This document shows, piece by piece, positions 43,106-51,599 of a stretch of DNA of 64,000 nt. The position numbers and the translations under genes are program-made. This DNA comes from Flavobacteriales bacterium (GTDB lineage: Bacteria > Bacteroidota > Bacteroidia > Flavobacteriales_G > Salibacteraceae), in the NCBI GenBank assembly GCA_018660685.1, contig JABJJW010000011.1, forward strand, positions 62,001 through 126,000. The letters are read 5' to 3'. The stretch's first letter is position 1; every line of letters begins with the position of its first letter. The notes beneath the pieces are model-generated. The model saw only the letters and a list, made by a program, of their open reading frames with translations, was not told where the DNA came from and made no database searches.

Positions 43106-43986
43106 TTCTGGTATAGGAATTTCACATTGTCAATCAATACCACACCAGATGAAGGCGCTTCACTTGTGTTTAGTTGAGCGATGAAGTAAGGATACATGTC
43201 AATCGGGTTTGCAGCTCCGCTGATCACAGAAGTGAGGGCGATGTATGCCTTTTTCCATTTCAATTCCCCTGATTCTTCCCTGCGCAGTGTCAGATAGTCC
43301 ACCGTTTCATCTTGATATCCATTATTGTGGATGACCAATCCTACTGTGAGATCATAGTCGGTATAGTAGTCCAATTCCATGAACACTGTTTTTCCTTTGG
43401 CTGGCAGGTTGTAGTTTTCAGCCGTTCTAAACGCGGCAGCGTCCATCGTGTCATTAATGACCATCACTCCAGAACCAGTTCCTTCGAACACAAGTGATTC
43501 ATCAGAAGTTCGAACGAATTCTACGTCGCTCTGTTCATCTTTCGTGAAGGCTAAAAAGGAGCTTTCAAAATCATCCACAATTTCATAGGTATATGCCCCT
43601 TCATTGCGATATGATGTCGTGGCGAATACTTCTAAAGTTTCATCTTTCTGAAGGTTGATGACCTCTTCATGTCCCCTATAGAATAGGTAATTGTCTCTCA
43701 AGGTTGATACTGTGGACACCTTGATGCCAGGGCCAACCAATAAGCGGCGCTCTCCTTCCTCGAGAATTGGTATGGTGGCAGGAAGCTCATAGATTCCAAT
43801 CATTTCTTCATCAATGAAGACCCAAGCATCAGTAATGTCGTGTGATAGCGAACCTTCTGACACTTCAGGATTGTCCACCACATCAAATGATTCGATGTGT
43901 ATCCATGCTGGAACATGTTCTTCAGGTGTAAATAGGCTGCATGATGAAAGCACCATACCTAATAGTGTAACAATCCGATTCCCCAC
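43102..43986 (-). CDS. lipoprotein of unknown function next to the sugar transferase
   Basis: 294-residue lipoprotein from GTG 43986 (IVTLLGMVLSSC). Beta-rich: AWIHIESFDVVDNPEVSEGS, WVFIDEEMIGIYELPATIPIL, and a second jelly-roll-like half (MELDYYTDYDLTVGLVIHN ... GVVLIDNVKFLYQN). The N-terminal half recalls PEGA-like domains. I know similar proteins upstream of sugar transferases in Flavobacteriales but no function. Coupled to the transferase by a 4-bp overlap. Confidence 0.65.
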   Translation of the reverse strand: MGNRIVTLLGMVLSSCSLFTPEEHVPAWIHIESFDVVDNPEVSEGSLSHDITDAWVFIDEEMIGIYELPATIPILEEGERRLLVGPGIKVSTVSTLRDNYLFYRGHEEVINLQKDETLEVFATTSYRNEGAYTYEIVDDFESSFLAFTKDEQSDVEFVRTSDESLVFEGTGSGVMVINDTMDAAAFRTAENYNLPAKGKTVFMELDYYTDYDLTVGLVIHNNGYQDETVDYLTLRREESGELKWKKAYIALTSVISGAANPIDMYPYFIAQLNTSEAPSSGVVLIDNVKFLYQN

Positions 43987-44047
43987 TATGCTTTTGATTG
44001 TTCCGATAAAACGCTCAATCCGAGTCCTTATTTCAGGCTAGCCTCGT

Positions 44048-45049
44048 TTAGACTGCGAAAATAGAATTCGTGTAGTTGAGTTGCTCAAGAATTTGATAAG
44101 CAACTTGAATTGCTTGATAACCATCATCAACTCCAACAATCGGTGTGGTATCATTGATGATTGCTTGTCCAAACGTTTCGAGTTCTTCTTTGAGCGCGTT
44201 GGTATCGTCGATATCGGGATTGTCGAATACCAGTTGCTTGGGCTCTTTGCCAGTTCCTGGATCGATGGTCAAGGCAAATGGATTGCTTGGATCAACTTCT
44301 TGGATTTTGACTACTTGGGACTTCTTTTCGAAAAAATCTACGGTGATGTAGGCATTCTTTTGAAAGAACCTCGACTTCCGCATATTTTTTAAAGAAATCC
44401 TGCTCGCCGTAATGTTGGCTACGCAACCGTTGTCAAATTCGAGCCGGGCATTACAAATGTCTGGAGTATCACTGATGACAGCGACGCCGCTTGCCATCAC
44501 TTTTCTCAAATTCGCGTTCACCACACTCAAGACAATGTCGATGTCATGGATCATCAAATCAAGCACAACAGATACATCCGTCCCTCGTGGATTGAATTCA
44601 GCTAGGCGATGGGTCTCCACGAACATGACTTGATCAAACTTGTCTTCTACTGCTTTAAAAGCTGGATTGAACCTTTCAATGTGACCAACCTGAACCTTGA
44701 CTTTCGCTTCATGGGCAACATCAACTAACTTTTTCGCTTCGTCCACCGTATTCGTAACCGGTTTTTCAATAAAAGTGTGTTTACCATTTCTCAGCGCGTA
44801 AATGGCGCAATCGAAATGAGAGAGTGTAGGAGTAACAATGGAGACCGCATCGCTGTGATCTACCAGCTCTTCCATGCTTTCGAAGGATCGAATCCCAAAT
44901 TGCTCCAACGCTTCGCTAGCCTTCTGGTAATCAGGGTCGTAAAACCCAATTACATCATAGATATCCTCCAATTCCAACGCCAATTTGATATGGATCTTAC
45001 CAAGGTGACCAGCACCTAATATTCCGAGTTTAATTTTTTCCTTTCCCAT
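44048..45049 (-). CDS. Gfo/Idh/MocA-family oxidoreductase
   Basis: 333 residues from ATG 45049, the family start (EKIKLGILGAGHLGKIHIK, the Rossmann GxGxxG). Further motifs are VSIVTPTLSHFDCAIYAL and HTFIEKPVTNTVDEAKKL (the EKP catalytic Lys) and VGHIERFNPAFKAV. Oxidises or reduces sugar-type substrates with NAD(P). The longer frame to 45247 runs through the pcm promoter region. A complement of the box GAACTTTGCGGC lies just upstream, with about 10 bp to the ATG. Confidence 0.88.
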   Translation of the reverse strand: MGKEKIKLGILGAGHLGKIHIKLALELEDIYDVIGFYDPDYQKASEALEQFGIRSFESMEELVDHSDAVSIVTPTLSHFDCAIYALRNGKHTFIEKPVTNTVDEAKKLVDVAHEAKVKVQVGHIERFNPAFKAVEDKFDQVMFVETHRLAEFNPRGTDVSVVLDLMIHDIDIVLSVVNANLRKVMASGVAVISDTPDICNARLEFDNGCVANITASRISLKNMRKSRFFQKNAYITVDFFEKKSQVVKIQEVDPSNPFALTIDPGTGKEPKQLVFDNPDIDDTNALKEELETFGQAIINDTTPIVGVDDGYQAIQVAYQILEQLNYTNSIFAV

Positions 45050-45146
45050 TTGTCTGCCGCAAAGTTCACGGGTTCTGAACCATTGTCGATAAACAATCAC
45101 ACATTCGTTTAACATGTCATTGTCGAAATGGATAATTTCGGCTTCG

Positions 45147-45803
45147 ATGGAGGACAATTTTAAGCACCGTGGTTTAAGAAAGCAGTTGGTCGAATTGCTC
45201 AAACAGAAAGGGATTGAGGATGAGGGAGTTTTAGCTGCGATTGACAACGTACCACGTCATTTATTCTTCTTCGATACGGCCTTCCTGCAGCACGCATATG
45301 AGGATAAGGCGTTCCCAATTGGCAATGGACAAACCATTTCCCAGCCATATACTGTGGCTTTTCAAACAGAACTTCTGAATCTCAAGCCTAGAATGAAGGT
45401 TCTCGAAATTGGAACAGGTTCTGGCTATCAGTCAGCAGTGTTGGCGCAAATGGGTGTGAAGATTTTTACGATCGAGCGTCAACATCAATTGTATATGAAA
45501 GCTGAGGCGCTTCTTGATGAACTAAAAATAAAAGCACGTTGCTTTTATGGTGATGGGTATGAAGGACGACCTTCTTATGCGCCTTTCGATCGCATATTGG
45601 TGACTTGTGGAGCGCCTGAAATTCCTGAAGGGCTGAAGGGACAACTCAAAGTAGGGGGGCGAATGGTCATTCCAGTAGGTGGAGTAAACCAGGTTCAAAA
45701 AATGATGACACTTGATAAAATCAGCGAATCAGAGTACAAGATCACGGAACATGGAGACTTTCAATTCGTGCCCATGCTTGAAAACACAAATAATGCTCGA
45801 TAA
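45147..45803 (+). CDS. pcm: protein-L-isoaspartate O-methyltransferase
   Basis: 218 residues from ATG 45147 (MEDNFKHRGLRKQLVELLKQ); a possible ATG at 45114 lies before the -7-like TAATTTCG box. It repairs isoaspartyl residues with SAM. Motifs: FPIGNGQTISQPYTVAFQTE, VLEIGTGSGYQSAVLAQMG (SAM motif I), RILVTCGAPEIPEGLKGQL. Divergent from the oxidoreductase. The following barrel gene starts 46 bp after the stop. Confidence 0.93.
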   Translation: MEDNFKHRGLRKQLVELLKQKGIEDEGVLAAIDNVPRHLFFFDTAFLQHAYEDKAFPIGNGQTISQPYTVAFQTELLNLKPRMKVLEIGTGSGYQSAVLAQMGVKIFTIERQHQLYMKAEALLDELKIKARCFYGDGYEGRPSYAPFDRILVTCGAPEIPEGLKGQLKVGGRMVIPVGGVNQVQKMMTLDKISESEYKITEHGDFQFVPMLENTNNAR

Positions 45804-45849
45804 AATAATCACAGGAAGCCTTCGTTTTGAAAGCTCCAAAGCACACTAC

Positions 45850-46605
45850 ATGAAGATCCGAACCATTCTAACTTCCGTTGCATTCACGTTTCTAGCAATG
45901 ACTATTCATCTAGGCGCTCAAGCCCAGGATACGCTTCAGGCTACCAAACCTGACATTGGAGTGACTGCAAACGTCACCGGATTGATTCAGAATATTTCCT
46001 TTCAGAACAGAGCAGACCTCACGGGGTCACCGCTACTATACTTGAGATTTGTGCAATCGGATAGAATAACTTGGAGGATTGGGATCAGTCCAAACGTTTC
46101 AAGTATAAGCACACTCACTACCGATAGTGTCGGAAAAGATTTGGTTGAGTTCGATAGCACATTTAAGCAGTCCGCAGTTGGATTCCGACCTGGTGTGGAA
46201 TTTCATTTTGAGGGCACAAGACGACTTGATCCGTACATCGGAGTAGAAGCAGAATTAGGTATTGTTGGAAAACAAAGTATTGGCAGCGTGACGAATACTA
46301 CAGATACAACTGGAACGTCTCGATTGATTCGTACCATAACAGAAGATGGTGGATATACCCTGGGTGCTAGATTGAGCCTAGGTGCGAACTACTTTGTGGC
46401 TAAGAAGCTTTTAATAGGCTTGGAGTACGGAATGGGAATGAGCAGCATAGTTACGGGAGGTGATCGTCAAGAGGTGATCCAAATCGAGCCAGTTTCAGGG
46501 AGCAATGTGACCATTAGTAATCCCAGCTCCACTCGATCCACCGCAACTTACTTTCGGGTAGATCCAATGGTTCAATTTACAATCGGATACTTCTTCTCTC
46601 TGTGA
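45850..46605 (+). CDS. outer-membrane beta-barrel protein
   Basis: 251 residues from ATG 45850 (signal MKIRTILTSVAFTFLAMTIH...AQAQ). Strands typical of eight- to ten-stranded barrels: SPLLYLRFVQSDRITWRIGIS, VGFRPGVEFHFEGTRRLDPY, GYTLGARLSLGANYFVAKKL, and C-terminal DPMVQFTIGYFFSL with a terminal aromatic. Function unknown. Overlaps the next lipoprotein gene by 4 bp. Confidence 0.75.
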   Translation: MKIRTILTSVAFTFLAMTIHLGAQAQDTLQATKPDIGVTANVTGLIQNISFQNRADLTGSPLLYLRFVQSDRITWRIGISPNVSSISTLTTDSVGKDLVEFDSTFKQSAVGFRPGVEFHFEGTRRLDPYIGVEAELGIVGKQSIGSVTNTTDTTGTSRLIRTITEDGGYTLGARLSLGANYFVAKKLLIGLEYGMGMSSIVTGGDRQEVIQIEPVSGSNVTISNPSSTRSTATYFRVDPMVQFTIGYFFSL

Positions 46606-47225
46606 AAAAACTAATCGGAATATCGCTTGTAGTGGTTTTAATGCTTCCTGGTTGCAAGAAAGGCGAGGAAGACCCATTCTTCAGTTTTAGTTCTCGAAAA
46701 GGAAGACTCGCTGGTGAATGGGTTGTGTCATCCTACAACTGGTCCAGAAACTTTGGTGATACGACTTCCATCATCTTAAGCACTGATTCGATGCTCACTT
46801 ATTCGTATGGTGACAGCCTCGAATCCCAGACCAGACTGAGATGGCTATGGAGCTTTGACAAAAAAGGAAATTATGAATCGGGTAAAGAAGAGTTCTTCGG
46901 ACCGAAGGCTTTTGTCAATGAGCCGGACTCACAAGTTCCATACAGTGAAACCACCATTAATCGTGGTACTTGGGAGTTCACTGGAGGAAACGGCGAACCA
47001 GCAAAATCTCAATTGGCCCTTCTGCTGAAGGAGGTCGAGTATTCGAGAAGCGATCAAGGTGCCAATATCATTCTATACACAATTAGTGCTCCCAGAGAAG
47101 CGGCTGTTTACAGCTTGGTTAAGCTCACTAAAGATGAACTGAAACTGAGTTACAACGTGACGCGGTCATATTCATTCTATGACGAAGAAGAACAGCTGGA
47201 CATCATTTTAGTCCCTCGGAATTAA
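46602..47225 (+). CDS. lipoprotein of unknown function
   Basis: 207-residue lipoprotein from GTG 46602 (MKKLIGISLVVVLMLPGC). Segments RKGRLAGEWVVSSYNWSR and YSLVKLTKDELKLSYNVTR give a lipocalin-like pattern seen in Bacteroidota lipoproteins of unknown function. Coupled by a 4-bp overlap to the barrel gene, so the pair may act together at the outer membrane. The stop interlocks with smpB (TTAA). Confidence 0.7.
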   Translation: MKKLIGISLVVVLMLPGCKKGEEDPFFSFSSRKGRLAGEWVVSSYNWSRNFGDTTSIILSTDSMLTYSYGDSLESQTRLRWLWSFDKKGNYESGKEEFFGPKAFVNEPDSQVPYSETTINRGTWEFTGGNGEPAKSQLALLLKEVEYSRSDQGANIILYTISAPREAAVYSLVKLTKDELKLSYNVTRSYSFYDEEEQLDIILVPRN

Positions 47226-47674
47226 AAGGACTTTTTCAGTCGATCAAGGTCGCGCTGTGTATCTCTATCCTTTATAGAGTCACGTTTATCATGGATTTTC
47301 TTACCCTGAGCCAAAGCAATGTCAAGCTTTGCCAATCCCTTATCGTTAATGTAAAATGCTGTTGGGATGATAGTTAATCCTTTGGTGCTCACCTTTTTTT
47401 TCCAGCGTGCGAGTTCAGTTTTGTTCAAAAGCAGTTTTCTCTGTCTTTTAGGTTCATGATTGGCATGTGATCCAAACTTGTATTCTTCAATGTGCATGTT
47501 GATCACAAACATCTCCTCGCCTTTAAACTCACAGAAAGCTTCATTGATCGAAGCTTGGCCCGATCGAAGGCTCTTAATCTCAGTGCCTTGTAATTGAATG
47601 CCAGCAGTTAGCTTGTCGGTGAGTTCGTAGTCGAACTTAGCCCGGCGATTCTTTATGTAGATATCTGCGCTCAC
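47222..47674 (-). CDS. smpB: SsrA-binding protein SmpB
   Basis: 150 residues; binds tmRNA and brings it to stalled ribosomes. Motifs: YIKNRRAKFDYELTDKLTAG, LQGTEIKSLRSGQASI, FVINMHIEEYKFG, RKLLLNKTELARW, KIHDKRDSIKDRDTQRDLDR. GTG 47674 gives the normal length; the frame open to 47728 has 18 extra residues. A TTTGCGCC element lies immediately upstream, implying a very short leader. tmRNA itself is not in the window. Confidence 0.93.
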   Translation of the reverse strand: MSADIYIKNRRAKFDYELTDKLTAGIQLQGTEIKSLRSGQASINEAFCEFKGEEMFVINMHIEEYKFGSHANHEPKRQRKLLLNKTELARWKKKVSTKGLTIIPTAFYINDKGLAKLDIALAQGKKIHDKRDSIKDRDTQRDLDRLKKSF

Positions 47675-47780
47675 GGCGCAAATGTGAGAATTAATAGGGT
47701 AGGAGACCCAACCATAGGCTGTCCTCAAACGTTATATAGGTGGTTATTTACCTTAGGGTAAGGTTTAGTTAATTGAATGG

Positions 47781-47819
47781 CCCCGCTGATTCCAATTCAG
47801 TGGGGTTTTTCTTTTTTAA
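47781..47819 (+). terminator. terminator with no identified upstream gene
   Basis: CCCCGCTGA / TCAGTGGGG stem (one G-T pair) around a 7-nt loop, then TTTTTCTTTTTT. The plus strand upstream is only the region divergent from smpB (47675-47780), which has no ORF; contains ACCTTAGGGTAAGGT, a small palindrome. A short transcript or antisense transcripts may end here. Confidence 0.75.
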
Positions 47820-47880
47820 GGTTTCCGTTTGATTCGCCAAAGCTTTTCAATCTCAGTTTACTCTCACTTCACGCCAACTA

Positions 47881-47908
47881 AAAAGCCTCCGCTTTTGCGA
47901 AGGCTTCG
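47881..47908 (-). terminator. terminator-like hairpin
   Basis: AAGCCTTCGC / GCGGAGGCTT (one mismatch) around AAAA loop; T-run (TTTTTAG) on the minus strand, so it most likely ends transcripts from the lipoprotein genes at 48201-49560. Confidence 0.6.
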
Positions 47909-47913
47909 TTTCC

Positions 47914-48168
47914 TTGTCCGCCATTAGCGGTGCATCGCTTCTTCCAGGTTATATGAGGAGGTCAAACCAGAGAACCCTTGCTGCTGGCGGATACTTGCCT
48001 AATCAGTCCTATTCGGCTGAAGGAACTTCTCTTTCAGAGCTCGCAACTGAGCTTAAAGGTTTACGTGAGGACTTCCGAAACAGTCCGGTGAAACAAACGA
48101 TGGTATCAATAGATCGTATCGATTCAGCCTACTCAGAAAGAAATAGAGCCGATCGTTTAAGCAGGTAG
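47914..48168 (+). pseudogene. short ORF resembling the C-terminus of a phage tail tape-measure protein
   Basis: 84 residues if started at TTG 47914; ATG 47953 would give 71. The sequence GGYLPNQSYSAEG, LSELATELKGLREDFRNSP, and IDRIDSAYSERNRADRL recalls the end of Bacteroidota phage tape-measure or structural proteins (Gly-rich loop, short coiled coil, beta tail). The frame is open upstream through the hairpin at 47881-47908 to 47833 but does not look coding there, so the 5-prime part is missing. No other phage genes are visible. Could also be a small orphan gene. Confidence 0.4.
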
Positions 48169-48200
48169 GAATCTATATTGGGAGGAACTGCCCCTCATGT

Positions 48201-49001
48201 TTATGGAACCTCATAAGTCATGCTCACGCCGTTCATGATATAAAACGCGCACTTGTCTCCATTGGAGTCGGTATCCTCAGCATAATCGCCTCTTACTATC
48301 GTCATTGTGCAGAACTCCGCGTCAGATGGCATATCAGTTAAATCAGAGGAAGAGAGAGTATAGGATCCATCATCATCCTCAATGTGAATGTAGAAATCAT
48401 CGTCCGCAACTCCGAATTGATCCGTTTTTGGAGCGATGACCACGAGCAGCCCATAGTCATTGTCTGTATCTTGGTTCCATGTGATGACATTATTCGCTTT
48501 TACATCGCTGTAGTTATATGTCACCTCAAGCTCATCTGGGAAATACATTTCGACGCTGAACTCAACTTTGGTATTAGCGGCGTTTTTAATCTCAACTGTC
48601 TTTGTGTTCCCATATAGGCTCGTTGAGCTTATCTGCTCATACCATTGATTATCCGCGTCCTGTTGAAGGGTGTTTCCATTAATCTTCAAATCACCGTACG
48701 ATTGCCTAATGGCGTTGTTTGTGTCCGATATATTACCAATAACGTCGTACTCAGTATTCACCTCGCTTCCCGGCCGATTATTGATGTCTTTTATAAAGAT
48801 CATTCCCTGGCGAAGCTCATCAACGAAGTCAGTGAAATCAGAGTACTGCCAAGTAGTCCGTGAATCATCATCTTGGTCGTTCGGTCCGTTGTTAATTTGT
48901 TCTTGGATGCTAGGATCATCAGATTGAAGAACTCCAGGATTATCCGAACAAGAACTGGTGAAAATTGTTGTCAGTAAAGGCACTAACCAGAGAACAGACA
49001 T
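48201..49001 (-). CDS. secreted lipoprotein of unknown function
   Basis: 266 residues from ATG 49001 (MSVLWLVPLLTTIFTSSC); the frame is open to 49151 but overlaps the preceding gene. The mature protein is acidic (NDQDDDSRTTW) and beta-rich, with IFIKDINNRPGSEVNTEY, FSVEMYFPDELEVTYNYSD, and a DFYIHIEDDDGSYTLSSSD segment. No family recognised. It starts 14 bp after the upstream gene stop on the same strand, probably co-transcribed. Confidence 0.55.
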   Translation of the reverse strand: MSVLWLVPLLTTIFTSSCSDNPGVLQSDDPSIQEQINNGPNDQDDDSRTTWQYSDFTDFVDELRQGMIFIKDINNRPGSEVNTEYDVIGNISDTNNAIRQSYGDLKINGNTLQQDADNQWYEQISSTSLYGNTKTVEIKNAANTKVEFSVEMYFPDELEVTYNYSDVKANNVITWNQDTDNDYGLLVVIAPKTDQFGVADDDFYIHIEDDDGSYTLSSSDLTDMPSDAEFCTMTIVRGDYAEDTDSNGDKCAFYIMNGVSMTYEVP

Positions 49002-49014
49002 TGTGTTTTTGATA

Positions 49015-49560
49015 TTAAATTGCGGAACAAGCATAAGAATAACTGTATATATAAGGTGAAGGTAATGTGTAGGAGGCCGAATTTCCTGGTACGATATCTG
49101 TCTGCATCCAAGCAATGCGATCATATTGATATTGCATTCCGCTGCATTCATGGCATTTTCCAGCGATCAGCAAAAAAACGTTAGTTGCGTAAAAATCATA
49201 GGCTGTGACCTCAATTGCGCAACCAGCACTTACGGTAGAAACTAATGAGTGCATCCATAGTTTATAATTAATTGACTGACATTGGGAGGCATAGGTCTGA
49301 AACTCGCCGTAATGTTCATTGTCATCGGCTTCTTGGTAAACCTCAGACCATTGGATGCCTTGAGGAAAGCACCACCAGAGCTCCGTGCATGACGCGCCTT
49401 CTGGATGATTGTTTGGCTGCTCTGGCTCGAGAACAACAAGTTCCATTAGATGAGCATCGAAGCATTTGTTTCCGCATGCCCCACCAAGATTTATTCCTCC
49501 AATTAATATAACGAGTAGGTGGTAGATGACTTTTTTTAAGTGAGGTTGAGATATTTTCAT
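49015..49560 (-). CDS. small secreted cysteine-rich protein, unknown
   Basis: 181 residues from ATG 49560 (MKISQPHLKKVIYHLLVILIG), followed by GGACGNKCFDAHLMELV, EGASCTELWWCFPQG, AGCAIEVTAYDFYATNVFL, and GKCHECSGMQYQYD. About nine Cys in the mature part suggest disulfides or a metal site. The C-terminus is Tyr/Ser-rich (YIYSYSYACSAI). Family not recognised; the longer reading from 49620 lacks a better signal. Confidence 0.5.
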   Translation of the reverse strand: MKISQPHLKKVIYHLLVILIGGINLGGACGNKCFDAHLMELVVLEPEQPNNHPEGASCTELWWCFPQGIQWSEVYQEADDNEHYGEFQTYASQCQSINYKLWMHSLVSTVSAGCAIEVTAYDFYATNVFLLIAGKCHECSGMQYQYDRIAWMQTDIVPGNSASYTLPSPYIYSYSYACSAI

Positions 49561-49620
49561 AGAATTCTTGGACCCTAATGTTGATAATCCAAAACTGATG
49601 CATCTTCCATCAAATAGCAC

Positions 49621-49775
49621 TGGCGGTTTTCAGCTATTCTTTCTTGAACGGATAATCAAATGGCGGAAATGCCATTATCCTAGTCCGGCAGGCAAGCTGG
49701 TGCTGACCTTGTTAGGCTGGGCTTCAACTTGCATGACCTTTCGTAAGGCGGGTCGCCCAGCATTTTTATGCGCAC
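49621..49775. other. structured non-coding stretch beside tRNA-Lys
   Basis: No protein gene seen. Two strong inverted repeats occur: ATGGC-GGAAA-TGCCAT (about 49660-49675) and GCTGGGC (49716-49722) with GCCCAGC (49755-49761), the latter enclosing CCTT-TCGT-AAGG and followed by TTTTT on the plus strand. Purpose unknown; it may be a transcribed element or an old integration scar behind the tRNA. Confidence 0.4.
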
Positions 49776-49782
49776 AAGGCAC

Positions 49783-49812
49783 AAAAAAAGCCGCTTGCTT
49801 CGCAAACGGCTT
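49783..49812 (-). terminator. terminator of tRNA-Lys
   Basis: Minus-strand AAGCCGTTTGC-GAA-GCAAGCGGCTT followed by TTTTT, 10 bp after the tRNA 3-prime end. Confidence 0.85.
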
Positions 49813-49821
49813 GTGTCACTG

Positions 49822-49894
49822 TGACCCGGCTGGGGCTCGAACCCAGGACCCATACATTAAAAGTGTATTGCTCTACCAGCTGAGCTACCGAGTC
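49822..49894 (-). tRNA. tRNA-Lys (anticodon TTT)
   Basis: Cloverleaf is complete on the minus strand: acceptor GACTCGG / CCGGGTC (one G-U), D arm AGCTCAGCTGGTAGAGC, anticodon stem ATACA / TGTAT with loop CTTTTAA (anticodon TTT), and T arm CTGGG-TTCGAGC-CCCAG, discriminator A. CCA is not encoded. It has its own promoter and terminator. Confidence 0.95.
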
Positions 49895-49913
49895 TCTCAT
49901 TTTTTGAGGGGTG

Positions 49914-49944
49914 CAAATATATGCTCACAGATTTTTATTTCAAA
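49914..49944 (-). promoter_or_regulatory. promoter of tRNA-Lys
   Basis: Minus-strand TTTG (complement of 49941-49944), 19-bp spacer, TATATTTG (complement of 49914-49921): an ideal Bacteroidota housekeeping promoter. Start expected about 10-15 bp before the tRNA. Confidence 0.8.
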
Positions 49945-49975
49945 TGGTTTTGAAATTAAAATTTGGAAGGATGTT

Positions 49976-51457
49976 TTATCGAGGATTGTTCCAGAAGTCG
50001 AGGGCTCTACTTCCCACTTGTCCTACGTCAAAAGAATTCAGGTTGTTGATGTCCATCACCTCCTGACTTGTCTGAGGGTCATCAGTAACCAGTGGATTAG
50101 CGCTTCTTGTGCTCAACTGCAGATACCACGCGGCGTCAAATGGCTCACCAGGCACATTGGAATGGATCAATACGTAATCATTCGTCACGATCGTCTTGTC
50201 CACAAAGGCAAATTTGGCGTTGGCTCTTTTGGGAAGCTTGTAATACTGCCAGATTTCATACGGATAAGTGTTGGGTTCGCTCCTTTGCATTACCCTGGTT
50301 TCGGGTTTTCCATAGGTCAGAAATGTCTTTCCACGATCTGTGGCACATGCGTGCCGCCTTTGGATGTCGAACGTCCTTTCCACGAAACGAATTTTCTTGT
50401 AATACATTTTCCAAGATATCTCAGGATCCAATGGGTTTCTCTTCTGCCAGAATTCGTAAATAAACCTCTTTAACTCCGTGGTGTCTGCCTTGTTCCAGTT
50501 TGCTTCGAGGTACTGTCGCTCGACGGCCGTTCCTTGATAAATATGGCAGTAGCTCATGTTTCGAATCGAGTCTTCACCGGTTATTTTATGGACGAAGGTT
50601 TTTCCTAAATCCTCATCGCTCAAGGAGTCAGATTCAGTCGGGTGACTGTGCCTTTGCATGGCAATTGCCTTTGTGGCAATAACATTGTTCGTTCGATCGC
50701 GCGCCTCCGCTTTGACAATATAGTGTCCCGTTGGTAGATTTTCAATTTGCCATTGATGATACACAGGGAGAACATGCGCAGTCGTCATTCTCTTCATGGT
50801 GTGATACTGATCAATAGGTGTATTTGTTCGCAGGTCGATGATATCGAGATTCAATAAAAACGGTTGATTCTCGCCGAGCTTACTATCCACATTGTAGAGT
50901 TCGAGATAGAATTGAGCGTCCAAATTATCTGGGGATTGGTACGAGCTTATTCTAGGAATCATATCGACATTTCCCCGAGTGAAGATGTTTGGCTTCGTCG
51001 TTTTAACTACTTCCTCAATGAAAATGAAGTCGCTGAAAAAAGGTTGATCGTCATTCTCATCAATACTGACTGGTTGGGAGAACTCAATCGAGTCATTTCT
51101 ATTATTTGCATCAATCAGCTTGATGTTTAAATTGTATTCTCCTGGAATGAGATAGAATCGCTGGAGGTCGATGAAGTCACGAATGTTGTTGAGAGAGTCG
51201 GTGAATGGACTCCGGATCATGTTCTTCGAAAACTGGATGATGCTTTCTCCCTGTTTTATCACATAGGTAAGCTCAATCGAAGCTTGCCATCCAGATGCAC
51301 CTTGAATGTACTCAATGGATGACGCGTTGAACTTCATGTGAGCTTCAACGTAAGTTCCTTCTTCCGGAGAATTTAGGATGTAGTGATTGAAGTATGCATC
51401 GATACTCCATCCGAAAAATGGAGTCAAACTAAAAAGAAGAACTACTAGTCTTTTCAT
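49976..51457 (-). CDS. GWxTD domain-containing protein
   Basis: 493-residue secreted protein (signal MKRLVVLLFSLTPFFGWS) with an N-terminal beta-rich half (IYLIPGEYNLNIKLIDANN-like, TGHYIVKAEARDRTNN) and the GWxTD domain in the C-terminal part (RFIYEFWQKRNPLDPEISW, FVERTFDIQRRHACATDRG, TYGKPETRVMQR, YEIWQYYKLP). The family is restricted to Bacteroidota and relatives; function unknown. The upstream 700 bp is non-coding. Lies downstream-convergent with no gene but close to tRNA-Lys on the same strand. Confidence 0.82.
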   Translation of the reverse strand: MKRLVVLLFSLTPFFGWSIDAYFNHYILNSPEEGTYVEAHMKFNASSIEYIQGASGWQASIELTYVIKQGESIIQFSKNMIRSPFTDSLNNIRDFIDLQRFYLIPGEYNLNIKLIDANNRNDSIEFSQPVSIDENDDQPFFSDFIFIEEVVKTTKPNIFTRGNVDMIPRISSYQSPDNLDAQFYLELYNVDSKLGENQPFLLNLDIIDLRTNTPIDQYHTMKRMTTAHVLPVYHQWQIENLPTGHYIVKAEARDRTNNVIATKAIAMQRHSHPTESDSLSDEDLGKTFVHKITGEDSIRNMSYCHIYQGTAVERQYLEANWNKADTTELKRFIYEFWQKRNPLDPEISWKMYYKKIRFVERTFDIQRRHACATDRGKTFLTYGKPETRVMQRSEPNTYPYEIWQYYKLPKRANAKFAFVDKTIVTNDYVLIHSNVPGEPFDAAWYLQLSTRSANPLVTDDPQTSQEVMDINNLNSFDVGQVGSRALDFWNNPR

Positions 51458-51599
51458 CTACATCAAATCTACTTCCAATCTACCAGCCCACAATCAAGAT
51501 TGAGTGAGTTGCAATTCGAGCTAAGGGAAGTTAACAATTGTTGATAACCATATTTGAAAACATGTGAGTTTCTTCTACCCCAATTGTTCATTATAATAG

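Noticed and set aside
44081-44633. Several plus-strand frames within the oxidoreductase gene
   Set aside because: Antisense shadows of a clear Gfo/Idh/MocA coding sequence.
49568-50473. 301-codon plus-strand frame
   Set aside because: Antisense to tRNA-Lys, its terminator and the GWxTD gene; reads through tRNA sequence, a classic false gene.
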